DNA of 64,000 nt from assembly GCA_963805405.1 (NCBI GenBank), contig CAWDUC010000018.1, forward strand, positions 1 through 64,000, given 5' to 3'. The translations under genes were made by a program, and so were the position numbers. The notes below the pieces were generated by a model. That model was not told the DNA's origin and made no database searches. It worked only from the letters and a program-made list of their open reading frames with translations. Numbering within the stretch: the first letter of the stretch is position 1; each line of letters starts with the position of its first letter. This stretch comes from JAEUMG01 sp963805405 (GTDB taxonomy: Bacteria > Pseudomonadota > Alphaproteobacteria > Rhizobiales > Aestuariivirgaceae). Below are positions 1 to 9,140 of this stretch, in pieces.

Positions 1-2044
1 GTTCTCATCGAAGGCCTTCTTAATCAGCATGAGCGCGCGGCGCTTGATGGTGAACTGCTCGCCAGGCCTGGTCTTGAGCTTCATGCGCAGGACGAAGCCC
101 AATTCGCCGAATTCGTCGACACCCTGCATCTTCAAAGGCTCGATAATGCTGGCCGCGAATTCCGGATCCTGCGCAAGGTCAAGGCCGATTTTCTTGACGA
201 TCTTGCGCGCCTTCTCGACATCGGAATCATAGGTGACCGTCATGGTGATCTTCTCGATCACCCAGTCGCGGCTCATGTTCTGGACCGCGCCAAGTTCGCT
301 GAACGGCACGGTATAAACATAGCCGCGATGATGCCGCAGCTTGACCGATCTCAAACTGAATGCCTCGACCGTTCCCTTGTAGGACTTGCTTTGAATGTAT
401 TCGCCCACCCGAAAGGCATCGTCGAGCAGGTAGAAGACGCCGCTGATGACGTCCTTGACCACCGTCTGGGCGCCGAAGCCCACGGCCACGCCGACAATGC
501 CGGCGCCGGCGACCAGGGGGCCGATCTCGACCCCGAGCGATGACAGCGCCATGAGAATGGCGACAACCGCGACGATGATCATCAGCACATTGCGTATGAT
601 TGGCAGCAGAGTCCGGATGCGGGCCTGCGGCGCGCGACTTCGGTGCCCGGCTCGCCGAGCGCGGAAGCCTCCACCATCTTGCGGTCGATCACCGTCTTGG
701 CGACATGCCAGAGGAAATCAGCCGCGAGCAGTATGACGATCGCGCTGAACACGCCGCGCATGATACGCGTCAGAACCGTGTCCTGGGCGGTGATGGCGGT
801 GAAATCGATGCCGAGCTTGTGGCCCAGGAAAACACCGCGGCGATGACCAGGATGGCGCGCACGCCGCGCTCGATGACCGCGGCAAGCACGCTCGGTATTT
901 CCTTGCCTCCCTGCTCACGCCCCGGCGGGCGCAGGACATTATTGACGGCGCGCCTGACCGCGCTGACCGCGAAGGGCAGTCCGACCAGCACCACGAAAAG
1001 CCAGAAGAGGCGCCACGCACTGACGCCACCCACAAGAGCCAAAGCAAATGAAGTAAATGGTGATCAGCCAGTTCTTGGCGTTCGCGCCGAGCCTTCCCTT
1101 CGAAGGGTCCGACGGATCGGCCTTCGACCTGGCCCGGGCGGTGCCAAACCGCTTCGATGCCCATCGCAAGAAGGACGATGCCAAGCGCATAGGCGACGAG
1201 AAGCCGGATCGGGATGGAAAACCCCAGGATCCCCATCAGGCTGACGGTCGTCCAGCCAAAGGCGTACCAGCCGATCGCGTAGGAAATGCGCTTGACCCAG
1301 AACGAGGCCGAATCATCGCTGACCGGCAGCACGCGATAGCGCGTCGGGTCGCCAAAGCCGGTATATTCGGGGGGCGACAGGATGAACTCGAAAAGAAGCC
1401 GCGATGCGCGGAAAATCAAAACAGCGACGAGATAGCCAATGATGATCGGATGCAGGAGTTGCGGCCAGGCAAAGGCAAGGAAGACACCGATACTACCGGC
1501 AGCGAAGGAGGCAAGCGATGCCGCGCTATAAACAAGCCGCTCGACCATAGCGATCAGCCGGTCGGCGATACGAATCGAGGCTGCCGATGCAATCCAGGCG
1601 CGAATTCCCCGGTCAGCCGCCGGAAGATCCATTCCGCAGCAAAACCTGCGGCCAAGAAGACGAGGAAGATGAACAACAGCCGCATCGGGCCATAGCCTTG
1701 CAACTCGCCGCCAATCTGGCTGGCAGCCTGCGCGATCTCGCCGGTAATGCAGGGATGGCGGATACGAGTGAAACAAGATGCGCCCGCATCCGATCAATGG
1801 CGGCATCGAGCGCGATATCGTCATGTGGCTGCGCCTGCGCGGTCACCTGAGGCGTGGCATTCGCGGCCTTTTGCGCGTCGATCCATTTCTGGACTTCCGG
1901 GTCGCTGAGGAGCTTCAGCAGCTCCTCAACTTTTTGCGGTGGTTTGGCGGTTTCGGTCTGCGCCTGTGCCGATACGCCTATGAAGGAAAGGAGGATCAGC
2001 GCGACAAGCGCCGCAGCAATCTGCCGTACCCACCCCCCGGACAC
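1..2044 (-). pseudogene. Large MscS-type mechanosensitive channel, frameshifted, 3' end outside window
   Basis: This encodes an inner-membrane small-conductance mechanosensitive channel that would vent solutes on hypo-osmotic shock. The start at 2044 opens a signal peptide ending near VSAQAQ, followed by a short helical periplasmic part and several membrane helices. The MscS pore/beta domain is read at about 550-1 and includes GVAVGFGAQTVVKD and the downstream YVYTVPFSELG. At roughly 680 codons inside the window it belongs to the large MscM/YbiO-like class. The frame breaks several times, for example near 1745 (CCGG where CCGGG is needed), near 1610 in a GGGG run, and between 1040 and 560. 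Conservation continues across each break, so sequence error is likelier than decay. The C-terminus lies beyond base 1. Confidence 0.82.
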
Positions 2045-2078
2045 GGATTCTACCTAATTGCCCTAACCTGCCAGGCGA

Positions 2079-2684
2079 TCAATGAGCGTGCTTCTTCAGC
2101 CGGAATGCAAATCCGACAAAGAGAATACCAAAGATGATCGAATAGGCGCCGATCACCCAGATGAGCGCCAGAGCGCCCGCACCCGGCATGATGAGCATCG
2201 CTGCCCCGAACAATACCGACAATGCGCCGCTCAGGATGAGCATCCACTCGTTGTCGATTTCCTTGCGCAGCCGGATCGCGCCGATGATTTCGAACACGCC
2301 ATGGATCAGCGCCCAGGCGCCGATGAACATGAGCAGGACCAACGCCGTGATTTGCGGCCAGAAGAAAGTCAGGAGGCCTGCAGCGATGCCTAGCAACCCG
2401 ACAACGATCAGCCACCAGCGCGGTGTCGCGCCGCTTCCGCCGCCGACCGCCGCTGCGATGGAGAGCACTCCGTCGACCAACGCATAGGCGCCATAGATGA
2501 TGACCAGGCTGAGCAATGTGATTCCCGGCCAAGCGAAAGCCAGAATGCCGAAAATGATCGCCGCGATGCCGCGCAGCAGAAGCAGCCACCAATTTTTTGC
2601 CAAGCCGTGAAGCAGCAGTGGCTGTGGTAAAGACCCGTCGCCTTGATATCGGTTGCCATGTGAAGCCCCTGAGGTTGCGCTCAT
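2079..2684 (-). CDS. HdeD family membrane protein
   Basis: This is a polytopic inner-membrane protein of the HdeD family, which is linked to acid resistance in enterobacteria; its role in alphaproteobacteria is not defined. About 200 residues give six hydrophobic helices in paired hairpins, with the family pattern WWLLLLRGIAAIIFGILAF near the N-terminus and a basic C-terminal tail (RLKKHAH). The start at 2684 (MSATSG) is preferred over the longer 2735 start because the extra 17 residues are arginine-rich and unlike the family. It lies 34 bases upstream of the channel gene on the same strand, so the two may be cotranscribed. Confidence 0.85.
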   Translation of the reverse strand: MSATSGASHGNRYQGDGSLPQPLLLHGLAKNWWLLLLRGIAAIIFGILAFAWPGITLLSLVIIYGAYALVDGVLSIAAAVGGGSGATPRWWLIVVGLLGIAAGLLTFFWPQITALVLLMFIGAWALIHGVFEIIGAIRLRKEIDNEWMLILSGALSVLFGAAMLIMPGAGALALIWVIGAYSIIFGILFVGFAFRLKKHAH

Positions 2685-2829
2685 TGATTCGGCAGCCTGC
2701 GCGCCCGTCCTAATCCGCTTACGCGCGAATCTCAAATTACCCGCAGTTATGATCTATGGCGGTTTTTCGGCCAACGTCAACGTAGCTGGCTTGCTGCCAA
2801 CAAGCGTTCCGCGCTAGCGAGACCGTGTC

Positions 2830-3147
2830 ATGACTTCGCGCAGCCTGCGTCGCAAACTCGTCAAGATCGCCATCTCGGCGATAATTCTGACCGCGATCGG
2901 CACGCCGCTCTTCGTTCTGCGCGGAGCCGACCAGGATCGCATGTTCACCGGCCTGCTGATATTCGGCATGGCGCTCGGAAGCATCGAGGAATTCTACCTC
3001 GATCGCCGCGCGGCGCCTGGGGGTGGGCGCACCCTTTTCCATCTCCTGACCGGGCGCTACCGCCGCCCGGTCGCCGAAAAGCGCGCGCTTGCCTTCATCG
3101 ACACCAAGAATTCAACGCGCTCGTCGAGGAAATCGGCAAGGAAGCAA
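2830..3147 (+). pseudogene. Truncated adenylate/guanylate cyclase remnant
   Basis: The product begins with a basic stretch and a hydrophobic helix (residues about 10-28), then a second hydrophobic segment. It then reads KRALAFIDTKNST, which matches the start of a class III cyclase domain (usual form AFxDIKNSTxLVEEIG). One base is missing near 3115, after which ALVEEIGKEA continues in the next frame. All similarity stops at about 3147, exactly where the transposase tail on the other strand begins. The usual membrane region between the second helix and the cyclase domain also seems shortened. It cannot encode an active cyclase. It is divergent from the HdeD gene. Confidence 0.55.
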
Positions 3148-3267
3148 TTAGGTGTTCAGTCCCGGCATTTGATGGATTGGATTGAAGGTGCGCCATTTGG
3201 GTTTAGTTGTCCAGATTTTGCAGACGAACTCGTATGGCGTGAGACCCTTGAGGGTCTTCAACCGTCT
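3148..3267 (-). mobile_element. IS481-type transposase C-terminal remnant
   Basis: The last 39 codons of a DDE transposase are recognisable: the LKTLKGLTPYEF block followed by NPIHQMPGLNT and a stop at 3148-3150, which is the typical ending of IS481-family transposases. The catalytic domain is absent. Upstream codons in the same frame no longer look like a transposase. The stop abuts the truncation point of the cyclase remnant, so this is a scar of an insertion followed by deletion or recombination. Confidence 0.7.
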
Positions 3268-3462
3268 GCGGACGCCCGCACGTTCGCTCCGCTTAACCAG
3301 ACAATCGTGAACAAACTTTACTGACTTCTTGCACCGAGACCTCACGGCAATCCGATCGTAAAAAGTTTGAGGGTCCCATCCGTTCACCCATCGCCTGGCC
3401 TTCGGATGCCACGCGCGTTTACCGCCCGGCGGTAAAGCGCCCAGATTGCGGAAGAATTGCAA
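3268..3462 (-). pseudogene. Unrecognised gene fragment joined to the transposase tail
   Basis: These codons are in frame with the transposase tail but are not transposase-like. The peptide is basic and aromatic (AWHPKARRW, DPQTFYDRIAV). I do not recognise it. It follows the two small minus-strand proteins of the phage-like module, so it may be the first part of another module gene cut off by the IS-associated rearrangement near 3268. Confidence 0.3.
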
Positions 3463-3535
3463 CTCCGGCGGTTTTGGCCCGCCGGTTGAATGTTAGGACG
3501 CTATGCGCCTTGAGTCCTCGCACTGGGCTTCCAAC

Positions 3536-3826
3536 TCAGATGGGCGCACAGTATCGTCCGCACGGATGTCGACTTTTAATTAGGTTCCACAGCCTTTCTG
3601 CAGTGCTATCGTCTGCACGAATGAAGTATCGGAACGGGTCGCGCTGGAATTGCTCCCAATGCGCGTCGTCATGGGCCTGCAGAATACCGGCCTGCACCAA
3701 ATCGCGGAAATCGATGTTTAAGAGGATGCGGAGTGCATTGTGGAACGCGGGAAGACCCTGTCGACCCTCAGAGGGGAATGGGCTCGCGGAAATGATGGTG
3801 CTTTCAAGATTCGATCACAGGCGTCT
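3536..3826 (-). pseudogene. Small phage-associated hypothetical protein, start frameshifted
   Basis: The minus-strand frame ending with a TGA at 3536-3538 encodes about 90 residues, including FHNALRILLNIDF, HWEQFQRDPFRYFIRADD and AERLWNLIKSR. This style is common for short proteins carried by temperate phages and their remnants. The frame has no ATG upstream. A GTG near 3826 lies one base out of frame, so a single indel probably hides the true start. It would overlap the end of the membrane protein gene. I assign no function. Confidence 0.45.
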
Positions 3827-4125
3827 CCATTTGCCAACATCGCTCAATCGTCGCGGGAGCAGGGCGCGTAGGGTCCTGGATGTGAAACTGAACTCAGCCA
3901 ACACGGCAGTCTCGACCGTCTCGGCGGGGCATCGCATCTCGAGTGTTGTGAGCGCCCACCACAAGACGAGCGGTGTCAAACTCGCCCAAAAGACGCCGGC
4001 AAGGACGATCACACCCCCCACAACAGTACGTCTCGGGCCCGAGACAAGCATCGTGCGGCAAACAGCAGTGCCGAGATCGCCACACCGAGCGAATAGGCCA
4101 ATAATGGGTGAAGCTTATCGAGCAT
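3815..4125 (-). pseudogene. Small two-helix membrane protein, frameshifted
   Basis: Starting at ATG 4125 (MLDKLHPLLAYS), the frame gives one hydrophobic helix (SLGVAISALLFAARCL). It then hits a C6 run at about 4014-4019, and the next frame continues with a second helix (TVVGGVIVLAGVFWASLTPL) before stopping at 3815. Joined, this is a protein of about 103 residues with two membrane spans and a basic tail, placed like a holin or other small phage membrane protein. It follows the RAD52-HNH gene on the same strand. The holin idea is only an inference from position and topology. Confidence 0.45.
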
Positions 4126-4198
4126 GGGACATGTGGCGCGGGATAACGCGCGGCCTGTGTGAACGATGGGAGGTGGCAGGGGTAACTGTCGATCGACA

Positions 4199-5207
4199 TT
4201 AGCCAGGCCTATTTTGTCGCCAGAGATCATCTGCCACAGGAAGGGGGTCGCGGCCTTCGCTAGCCACCAGGCATTCTCGTCGCCTCGTGTGTGCAATTCG
4301 CGATGATGAAGCGCGCAAAGCGGGACGGTGTAGGCATCGGAGGCTTTGCGGCCCAGAGCCCGTGGCTGAGCGTGCCGCAAATGATGGGCTTCACAGGGTT
4401 GCCGGCCGCAGATCAGGCAGGGTTGCTCGGCTACAAACTTTAGATGTTGAGGATCCCGGATACGGCGAGGTTCCGAAATGGCGAGCTGGCTTTTGTCGAT
4501 CTTTCCGGGGCCATCGGATTTGCAACTTTATCGACCGGTGCGCGGCTGGACCGCACCGTGTCGGTCGTGGTGGGCGTGCTCTCGGTCGGTGGCATCCACC
4601 AGTGGCGGTGTTTCGTCTTTAATGACCGCGGCACTGGAAAGTCCGTTCACATCAGGATCAGAGTGGTGGCCATTGTTAGGACCACCAGGGAGAGAGGTTT
4701 GTGCAGGCGAGGTTTGTGCAGGCAGGGTTTTGCAAGTGGCGAATGGGCCGAGCCGTTTTGTGTTACCTTTGCGCGACGTTCGGACTCCGGCAGGCTAGCA
4801 TAGAGGTTAAGTCCAAAGGAGTTGCCAAAGGTCGTCAGGGCCCGTTTGGTGGCATCGGTCTCGGCGGCCTTAGATGCTCGATCATGCGCTTGCCCGGGCG
4901 TCGCCTCGTTCGACTCACCGGCGCCTGATCCCTCCCGGATGATCACGCCCTCCCCTGCCCTGACCGTGATCCGCACCCGCGCCACATAGGCAGCGCAGTA
5001 GCGACCGGACACTTGCTTGGTCCACACACACGCGTTCGAGACGGTCTCCCGGTCCCACGCATCGAAGCCAAAGATGCGATTGGCCTCGGCGACAACATGC
5101 CAGCCTTCCAGATAATGCAGCGTTTGCCCTTCGGTCTCCCTGACGCGGACATGCTGCGGTTTGAGTTTGGACTTGAGCTTGCGAATTTGGCTATCGGTGA
5201 AGGCCAT
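4199..5207 (-). pseudogene. RAD52-like single-strand annealing protein with C-terminal HNH-type zinc module, frameshifted
   Basis: Residues 1 to about 150 are a RAD52/Rad22-type annealing domain (HYLEGWHVVAEANRIFGFD, then the basic KAAETDATKRAL helix). Such proteins anneal complementary single strands in phage-type recombination. A proline- and threonine-rich linker follows in the next frame. In the third frame there is an HNH-like module with CLICGRQPCEAHH and VPLCALHHRELH, ending at TAA 4199-4201. At least three single-base breaks (about 4740, 4510 and 4250) separate the parts, yet each remains conserved. The gene lies 6 bases downstream of the Gp157 gene and is probably cotranscribed with it. 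Rhizobial prophages carry the same fusion. Confidence 0.75.
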
Positions 5208-5213
5208 GGCGGG

Positions 5214-5720
5214 TCACTTCGTCCTGATGGAAAGACAGACTTTGGAATTGGAGAGCTCAGCGCCTGAAATGGCCGTGCCTGCCTTCAGCGCATCGAGGAC
5301 GCGTCTGCGATCAAGCTTTGGCGGTTGTGGAATCCAGCAGAATTCCGGTATGACAGCGGGGTCGGTGACCACAACACTGGGGGGTGCGGTGCGCAACGAA
5401 ACCGTGAAGTCTGGCTCGAGCACCTTTTCAATGCCCGACTCTTCCATGACATCCAAAGCCACCTGGCGTTTCTTGGCCGAGGTCGCTTCCATGCGATCGA
5501 GGCGCTCCTTCATTTTTCCAAGACGGATCTTGAGGCCGTCAGCAAGCGCCTCGTCTTCCAGCGCAGCGCGGACGACCTCGCCGATTGCCTCATGCAGGTT
5601 GGTTGCTCCCTCCAGCGTGTCGAGCAGCGTGGTGTCGTCGATCTCCGGATCCGCTTCGATCAGGCGGCGGCGGAGTTCGGTAAAGCGGGATAGCTCCGGA
5701 GAAATGGAAGGTCTGTTCAT
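5214..5720 (-). CDS. Siphovirus Gp157 family protein
   Basis: This 168-residue protein matches the Gp157 family of temperate siphoviruses, which was first linked to phage resistance in Streptococcus thermophilus and is often found beside annealing proteins. The central coiled-coil region (EVVRAALEDEALADGLK to KKRQVALDVMEE) is followed by the family tail, with PPKLDRRRVLDALKAG and a short beta ending. The start at 5720 has a usable AGGTG upstream. It is the first gene of the minus-strand module and reads away from the XRE regulator. The frame is intact, unlike the gene after it. Confidence 0.8.
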   Translation of the reverse strand: MNRPSISPELSRFTELRRRLIEADPEIDDTTLLDTLEGATNLHEAIGEVVRAALEDEALADGLKIRLGKMKERLDRMEATSAKKRQVALDVMEESGIEKVLEPDFTVSLRTAPPSVVVTDPAVIPEFCWIPQPPKLDRRRVLDALKAGTAISGAELSNSKVCLSIRTK

Positions 5721-5744
5721 GTGAGCACCTTTTGTGTCGCTAAT

Positions 5745-5770
5745 AGAACGTTTTTAGTTCTATATAGAAC
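5745..5770. promoter_or_regulatory. Palindromic operator between Gp157 and XRE genes
   Basis: The divergent intergenic region holds two overlapping dyads built from the same arms: AGAAC-N7-GTTCT (5745-5761) and the perfect 14-base palindrome GTTCTATATAGAAC (5757-5770). The region is AT-rich and fits a phage-type switch bound by the adjacent XRE protein. The GAAC/GTTC arms resemble LexA half-sites but are inverted rather than direct, so LexA is the less likely binder. Confidence 0.5.
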
Positions 5771-5791
5771 AAATGTCAAGGCGCTTTGAGA

Positions 5792-6031
5792 ATGGTCTTA
5801 CATGCAGAGCAGATTCGCGCTGCAAGAAGCATGCTGGGGTGGAGCCAGGCTCAGCTCGCCACGAAGGCTGGCGTGGCTCATATGACGATCAGAAGATTGG
5901 AAGCAGGATTTGGCGTTGTACGAGGAACAGTAGAACTCCTAGTGCGCGTTCAATCCGCGCTCGAGGAAGCTGGGATAGACTTTCTCGATCAAGACCATGG
6001 CGGAGGAATTGGTGTGAGGTTGAGCAAGTGA
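5792..6031 (+). CDS. XRE-family helix-turn-helix regulator
   Basis: This short protein of 79 residues is almost entirely an XRE/Cro-CI type HTH domain: IRAARSMLGWSQAQLATKAG, then VAHMTIRRLEAG. It ends in the FLDQDHGGGIGVRL beta tail seen in many small rhizobial XRE proteins. ATG 5792 is taken as the start; a TTG two codons upstream (5786) is possible. It is divergent from Gp157 across the palindromic operator and probably represses the recombination module and itself. Confidence 0.8.
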   Translation: MVLHAEQIRAARSMLGWSQAQLATKAGVAHMTIRRLEAGFGVVRGTVELLVRVQSALEEAGIDFLDQDHGGGIGVRLSK

Positions 6032-6421
6032 GCATTTCATTTATTTGCGTTTGATGACTTCCACCTGATGATCGAGGAGGACCAATCGGCAGAACCAGCG
6101 GTCAAATCGATCGAAAGCAAAGTACATGTATCTGCGGAGCACTCTGCCGGGCGCTTGCATGTTGAGCGACCGCCGGTACACTACTTGTCAGACCTGAAGT
6201 TCTTTGGAGAACCGGAAATCACTCACAGGCCCAAGAAATCGCGTAAGCGGTGGGAAGAATGGAAAACGGCAGGCCAGTCGCTCCTCGATCTGCCTCGCTG
6301 CGTTTCTTATGGTGGTGCAGGGCTATGGCGCATTTATCAACGGCCACAGCGGCGACGAGGGCGCGGATTATTACGATCACGATTATCAAAGTGACTAATT
6401 CGCCGAGACCGCCTCTTATTG
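6032..6421. other. Stretch with no convincing gene
   Basis: Several short frames exist on both strands (for example 6068-6394 and 6204-6398 on plus, 6219-6491 on minus), but none shows a recognisable domain or a consistent start. The minus frame contains one hydrophobic stretch (LVTLIIVIVIIRALVAAVAV) that could be a small membrane protein. The base composition is more AT-rich than the flanking core genes, like the rest of the island. Confidence 0.4.
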
Positions 6422-6766
6422 TTACTCTTTTTCCTGAACGTTCGATGTCGCCGTACGTTGTTTTGGCACATATCTCGGCATAACGGTGCAATAGCGCGGT
6501 GGTTCGCTCTTGGGATCAAGATAGGACCATCGAAGTCTGCCGCTAGCCACGATCGATTCAGGATCATTTGGAGCGTTCTCTCTCCTTGGAAGATATCCTT
6601 CTCGTGATTGAAACGCATATTCGTTCACCGCGTGCATTTTTAGCTCGTTATACCAAGCTGTTTCTTGAACTGAAAAAGGCGCTCCGTTTGCAGCACGTGC
6701 TTCATGGACGCGAACCATCATGACTTCGTCTGCTGTGAGATAGGCCTCTCGAGCACGCGTCCACAT
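6422..6766 (-). CDS. Hypothetical protein in accessory island
   Basis: The frame encodes 114 residues with balanced composition, no cysteine motif except one CTV, and no membrane segment. It has segments such as AYLTADEVMMVRVHEARAANG and WYNELKMHAVNEYAF. I do not recognise a family. Codon use is less GC-rich than in the core genes. It sits at the right edge of the phage-like island. It is reported because the protein looks more natural than the overlapping frames, but it may be spurious. Confidence 0.35.
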   Translation of the reverse strand: MWTRAREAYLTADEVMMVRVHEARAANGAPFSVQETAWYNELKMHAVNEYAFQSREGYLPRRENAPNDPESIVASGRLRWSYLDPKSEPPRYCTVMPRYVPKQRTATSNVQEKE

Positions 6767-6926
6767 TTTGTCGAGCCGCTGCTTGTGCTAAAAGCAAGAT
6801 AGGAAAGCCGTTCAGCTACGAGGCGGAAATATCCTTGGCATCGGGTTCAATCGAACGTCATCAGGATACCAAAAGAGGCCATAGCCGAGGCTGTATCGCG
6901 CAGCGAGCTGAAGTAATTAGCCCGGA

Positions 6927-8153
6927 CTAAGTGATTGCCATTAACCAGCCGAGCGCCAACGCCATACAGGCAAGCGCCACCGGCACGCCCGCGCGGGCGA
7001 ATTCGCCGAAGGAGATTTTAACCCCGCGCCCGCCGCCTGCTCGACCACGATGATGCCGGCGAGGCTGCCGAACAGGATCAGGTTGCAGGAAAAGCCGGTG
7101 CCCAGCGCGAGCGCCGCGCCGATGACGTTGGGATCGACGGCGCGGATCGAGATAGGGCACCAGCAACATCACCGCCGGGTTGTTGCCGACGAGATTGCAT
7201 AGGATCGAGGTGATGACGAAGAGCCAAACCGGCGCATGCGTGTCGAGACCCATGGACCGCAATTCGGCGAGCAGCTGTTGCGGCGTGCCGGTCGGGCCAG
7301 GGCGGCGTTGACGATGAAAAGCCCCATCAGCATCAGCAGCAGATTGCCGTCGACATGCTTCATCATGTCGACCGATGCGATGCGGCGATTGAGGAGCAGC
7401 AGGCCGGCAGCCGCAAGCGCCACCAGCGCGCGCGGCCAGTCGGTGAACATGAAGGCGGCAGACCCCGAACGTCACCACGGCGGCCTTGATCGTCTCCCGT
7501 TTGTGGGCGTCACGGCCGGTGCCGGAGACCGCCCGATTGCTCGGCGCCAGCAAGATGCCATCTGCCGCGATAGAGGAAGGACGATCGACCAGACGATCGG
7601 CAGCGACAGCAGCGCCGGTATGCCGGCGGTCTTGAGGAAACCGAGAAAGGAAAGATGCAACGCCTGGGCGGCGATCATGTTCTGCGGGCTGCCGATGATC
7701 GTGCCGGCAGCAGCCGTATTGGCGGCAAAGCAGAAGGCGAGCAGGAAGGGATGGGTTGAAGCCGCGCGCCAGCGAAATCTGGACCAGCAAGGGCGTCATC
7801 GCGACGACCACGACGTCATTGGTGAGGAGCGAGGAGAGAAAGCCCGCGACACACGACCAGAATGGCGAGCAACACCGGCGGCTTCACGGGGAGCATCGCG
7901 ATGCGGTTCGCGACAAAGGCATAGAAGCCCGGAGACGACGAAAGCGGCGGAGACGACCATCAACCCGAACAGCATGCCGATGGTCCGATAGTCGATGGCA
8001 TTCCAGGCGCCTTCCGGCGCGAGCTTGCCGGCAAGGATCATGGCGATCCGCCGATGAGCGCGGCGCCCGGTGCGGTCGACCTTGAAGCCCGGGAGATGTG
8101 GCCGAGCCCATGGCCAGATAGACGACGAAGAAGATGAGATGAGTGATGTCCAT
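6927..8153 (-). pseudogene. SLC13/ArsB-NhaD type anion or cation permease, heavily frameshifted
   Basis: This is an inner-membrane permease of the ion-transporter superfamily (CitMHS/ArsB/NhaD type). The start MDITHLIFFVVYLAMG at 8153 opens the first helix. Family landmarks occur in different frames: LLTNDVVVVAMTPLL (re-entrant loop), GNNPAVMLLVPYL in the second half-repeat, and a C-terminal SLAGIIVVEQAAG-like block followed by GVPVALACMALALGW. At least six frame changes occur. The two half-repeat signatures argue for one ancestral gene of about 410 codons. The substrate cannot be read from the sequence; arsenite, sodium/proton and dicarboxylate carriers all share this fold. Confidence 0.6.
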
Positions 8154-8190
8154 GGGAACCGAAGGGCGCCACCTCACACGCGTGGCAGAA

Positions 8191-9058
8191 TCAACCTATC
8201 TCTCCCGCTCGATTTCGCTTCTCGATTGGTCGGGCTTTTGATGCCGCGTGATAGGCCTTGCGGATCTGGGCAAGATCGACGGTCGGCGGCGGCAGCTTCA
8301 TTTGAGGTCCTTCGAGCGTCGCGGCGATGATCTGCGAGACGGCGAGATTGCGGAACCATTTGTGGTTCGACGGGATGACGTACCATGGCGCGTGTCGGTC
8401 GAGCATTGCTCGAGCATGGCCTCGTAGGCCTGACGTAGTCGTCCCAGAGGCGCGCTCTTTGTAATCTGACTCGCTGATCTTCCATTGGCGATTGGGGTCG
8501 TCGAGACGCTGGCGGAAGCGCTCGAGCTGTTCCTCCGGGCGAGATGTAGAGGAAGAATTTGAAATGGTCGTGCCCTTGCGGGCAGAAGCTTCTCGAACTG
8601 GTTGATTTCCTTGTAGCGCTTCGACCACACGCTTTCGGGCACGAGATTGTGAACACGCGCGACAAGGACGTCCTCATAATGCGAGCGGTTGAATACCGCG
8701 ACGTTGCCGAGACCGGGCACATGCGGATGAACCCGCCAGAGGAAATCATGAGCGAGATCTTCCGGCCGTCGGCTGCTTGAAGCCGGTGACGTGGTGCCTT
8801 GCGGGTTCATCGCGGTGATCACATGCCAGCAGGTGCCGTCCTTGCCGGCCGCATCGATGCCCTGCACGACGATCAGCAGCGAATGCTTCTTCTCGGCATA
8901 GAGAAGATACTGGAGCTGGGTGAGCCTGGCGACATTCTTGGCGAGTCTCCTCGGCGGCCTCCGCCTCGGTCCTCGTGCTGGCCGTGCCAGGCGGGGTCGA
9001 TGTCCTTGAGCCGGACTTTTGCGCCGGGCTCGACGATCAGCTTCTTGCGATAGTCCAT
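8191..9058 (-). pseudogene. ppk2: Polyphosphate kinase 2 family protein, frameshifted
   Basis: PPK2 enzymes transfer phosphate between polyphosphate and nucleotides in the cytoplasm. The N-terminus (VEPGAKVRLKDIDPAWHG) is characteristic of the polyphosphate:nucleotide phosphotransferase group. The Walker A-like QGIDAAGKDGT follows, then the lid region with FNRSHYEDVLVARVH and WSKRYKEINQFEK. Later segments (WKISESDYKER, YVIPSNHKWFRN) appear in successive frames. About six single-base breaks interrupt the gene. A complete protein of about 289 residues can be rebuilt, slightly above the usual minimal PPK2 length. It is transcribed toward the permease gene. Confidence 0.8.
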
Positions 9059-9140
9059 GTGGCTCACCCGCTTAACCAGTGCGCATAGTGAAGGAAAAAC
9101 TCTTGCCGCACAATATGCCGGCATTTGCTAGGATCGGGAC

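Noticed and set aside
600..1695. Long plus-strand open frames (600-1244, 1057-1695)
   Set aside because: They run antisense to the channel gene, whose membrane and MscS motifs are clear on the minus strand; the plus products are arginine/proline-rich without domains.
3474..4202. 242-codon plus-strand frame
   Set aside because: It is antisense to two small minus-strand proteins with natural composition and has no domain or ribosome site.
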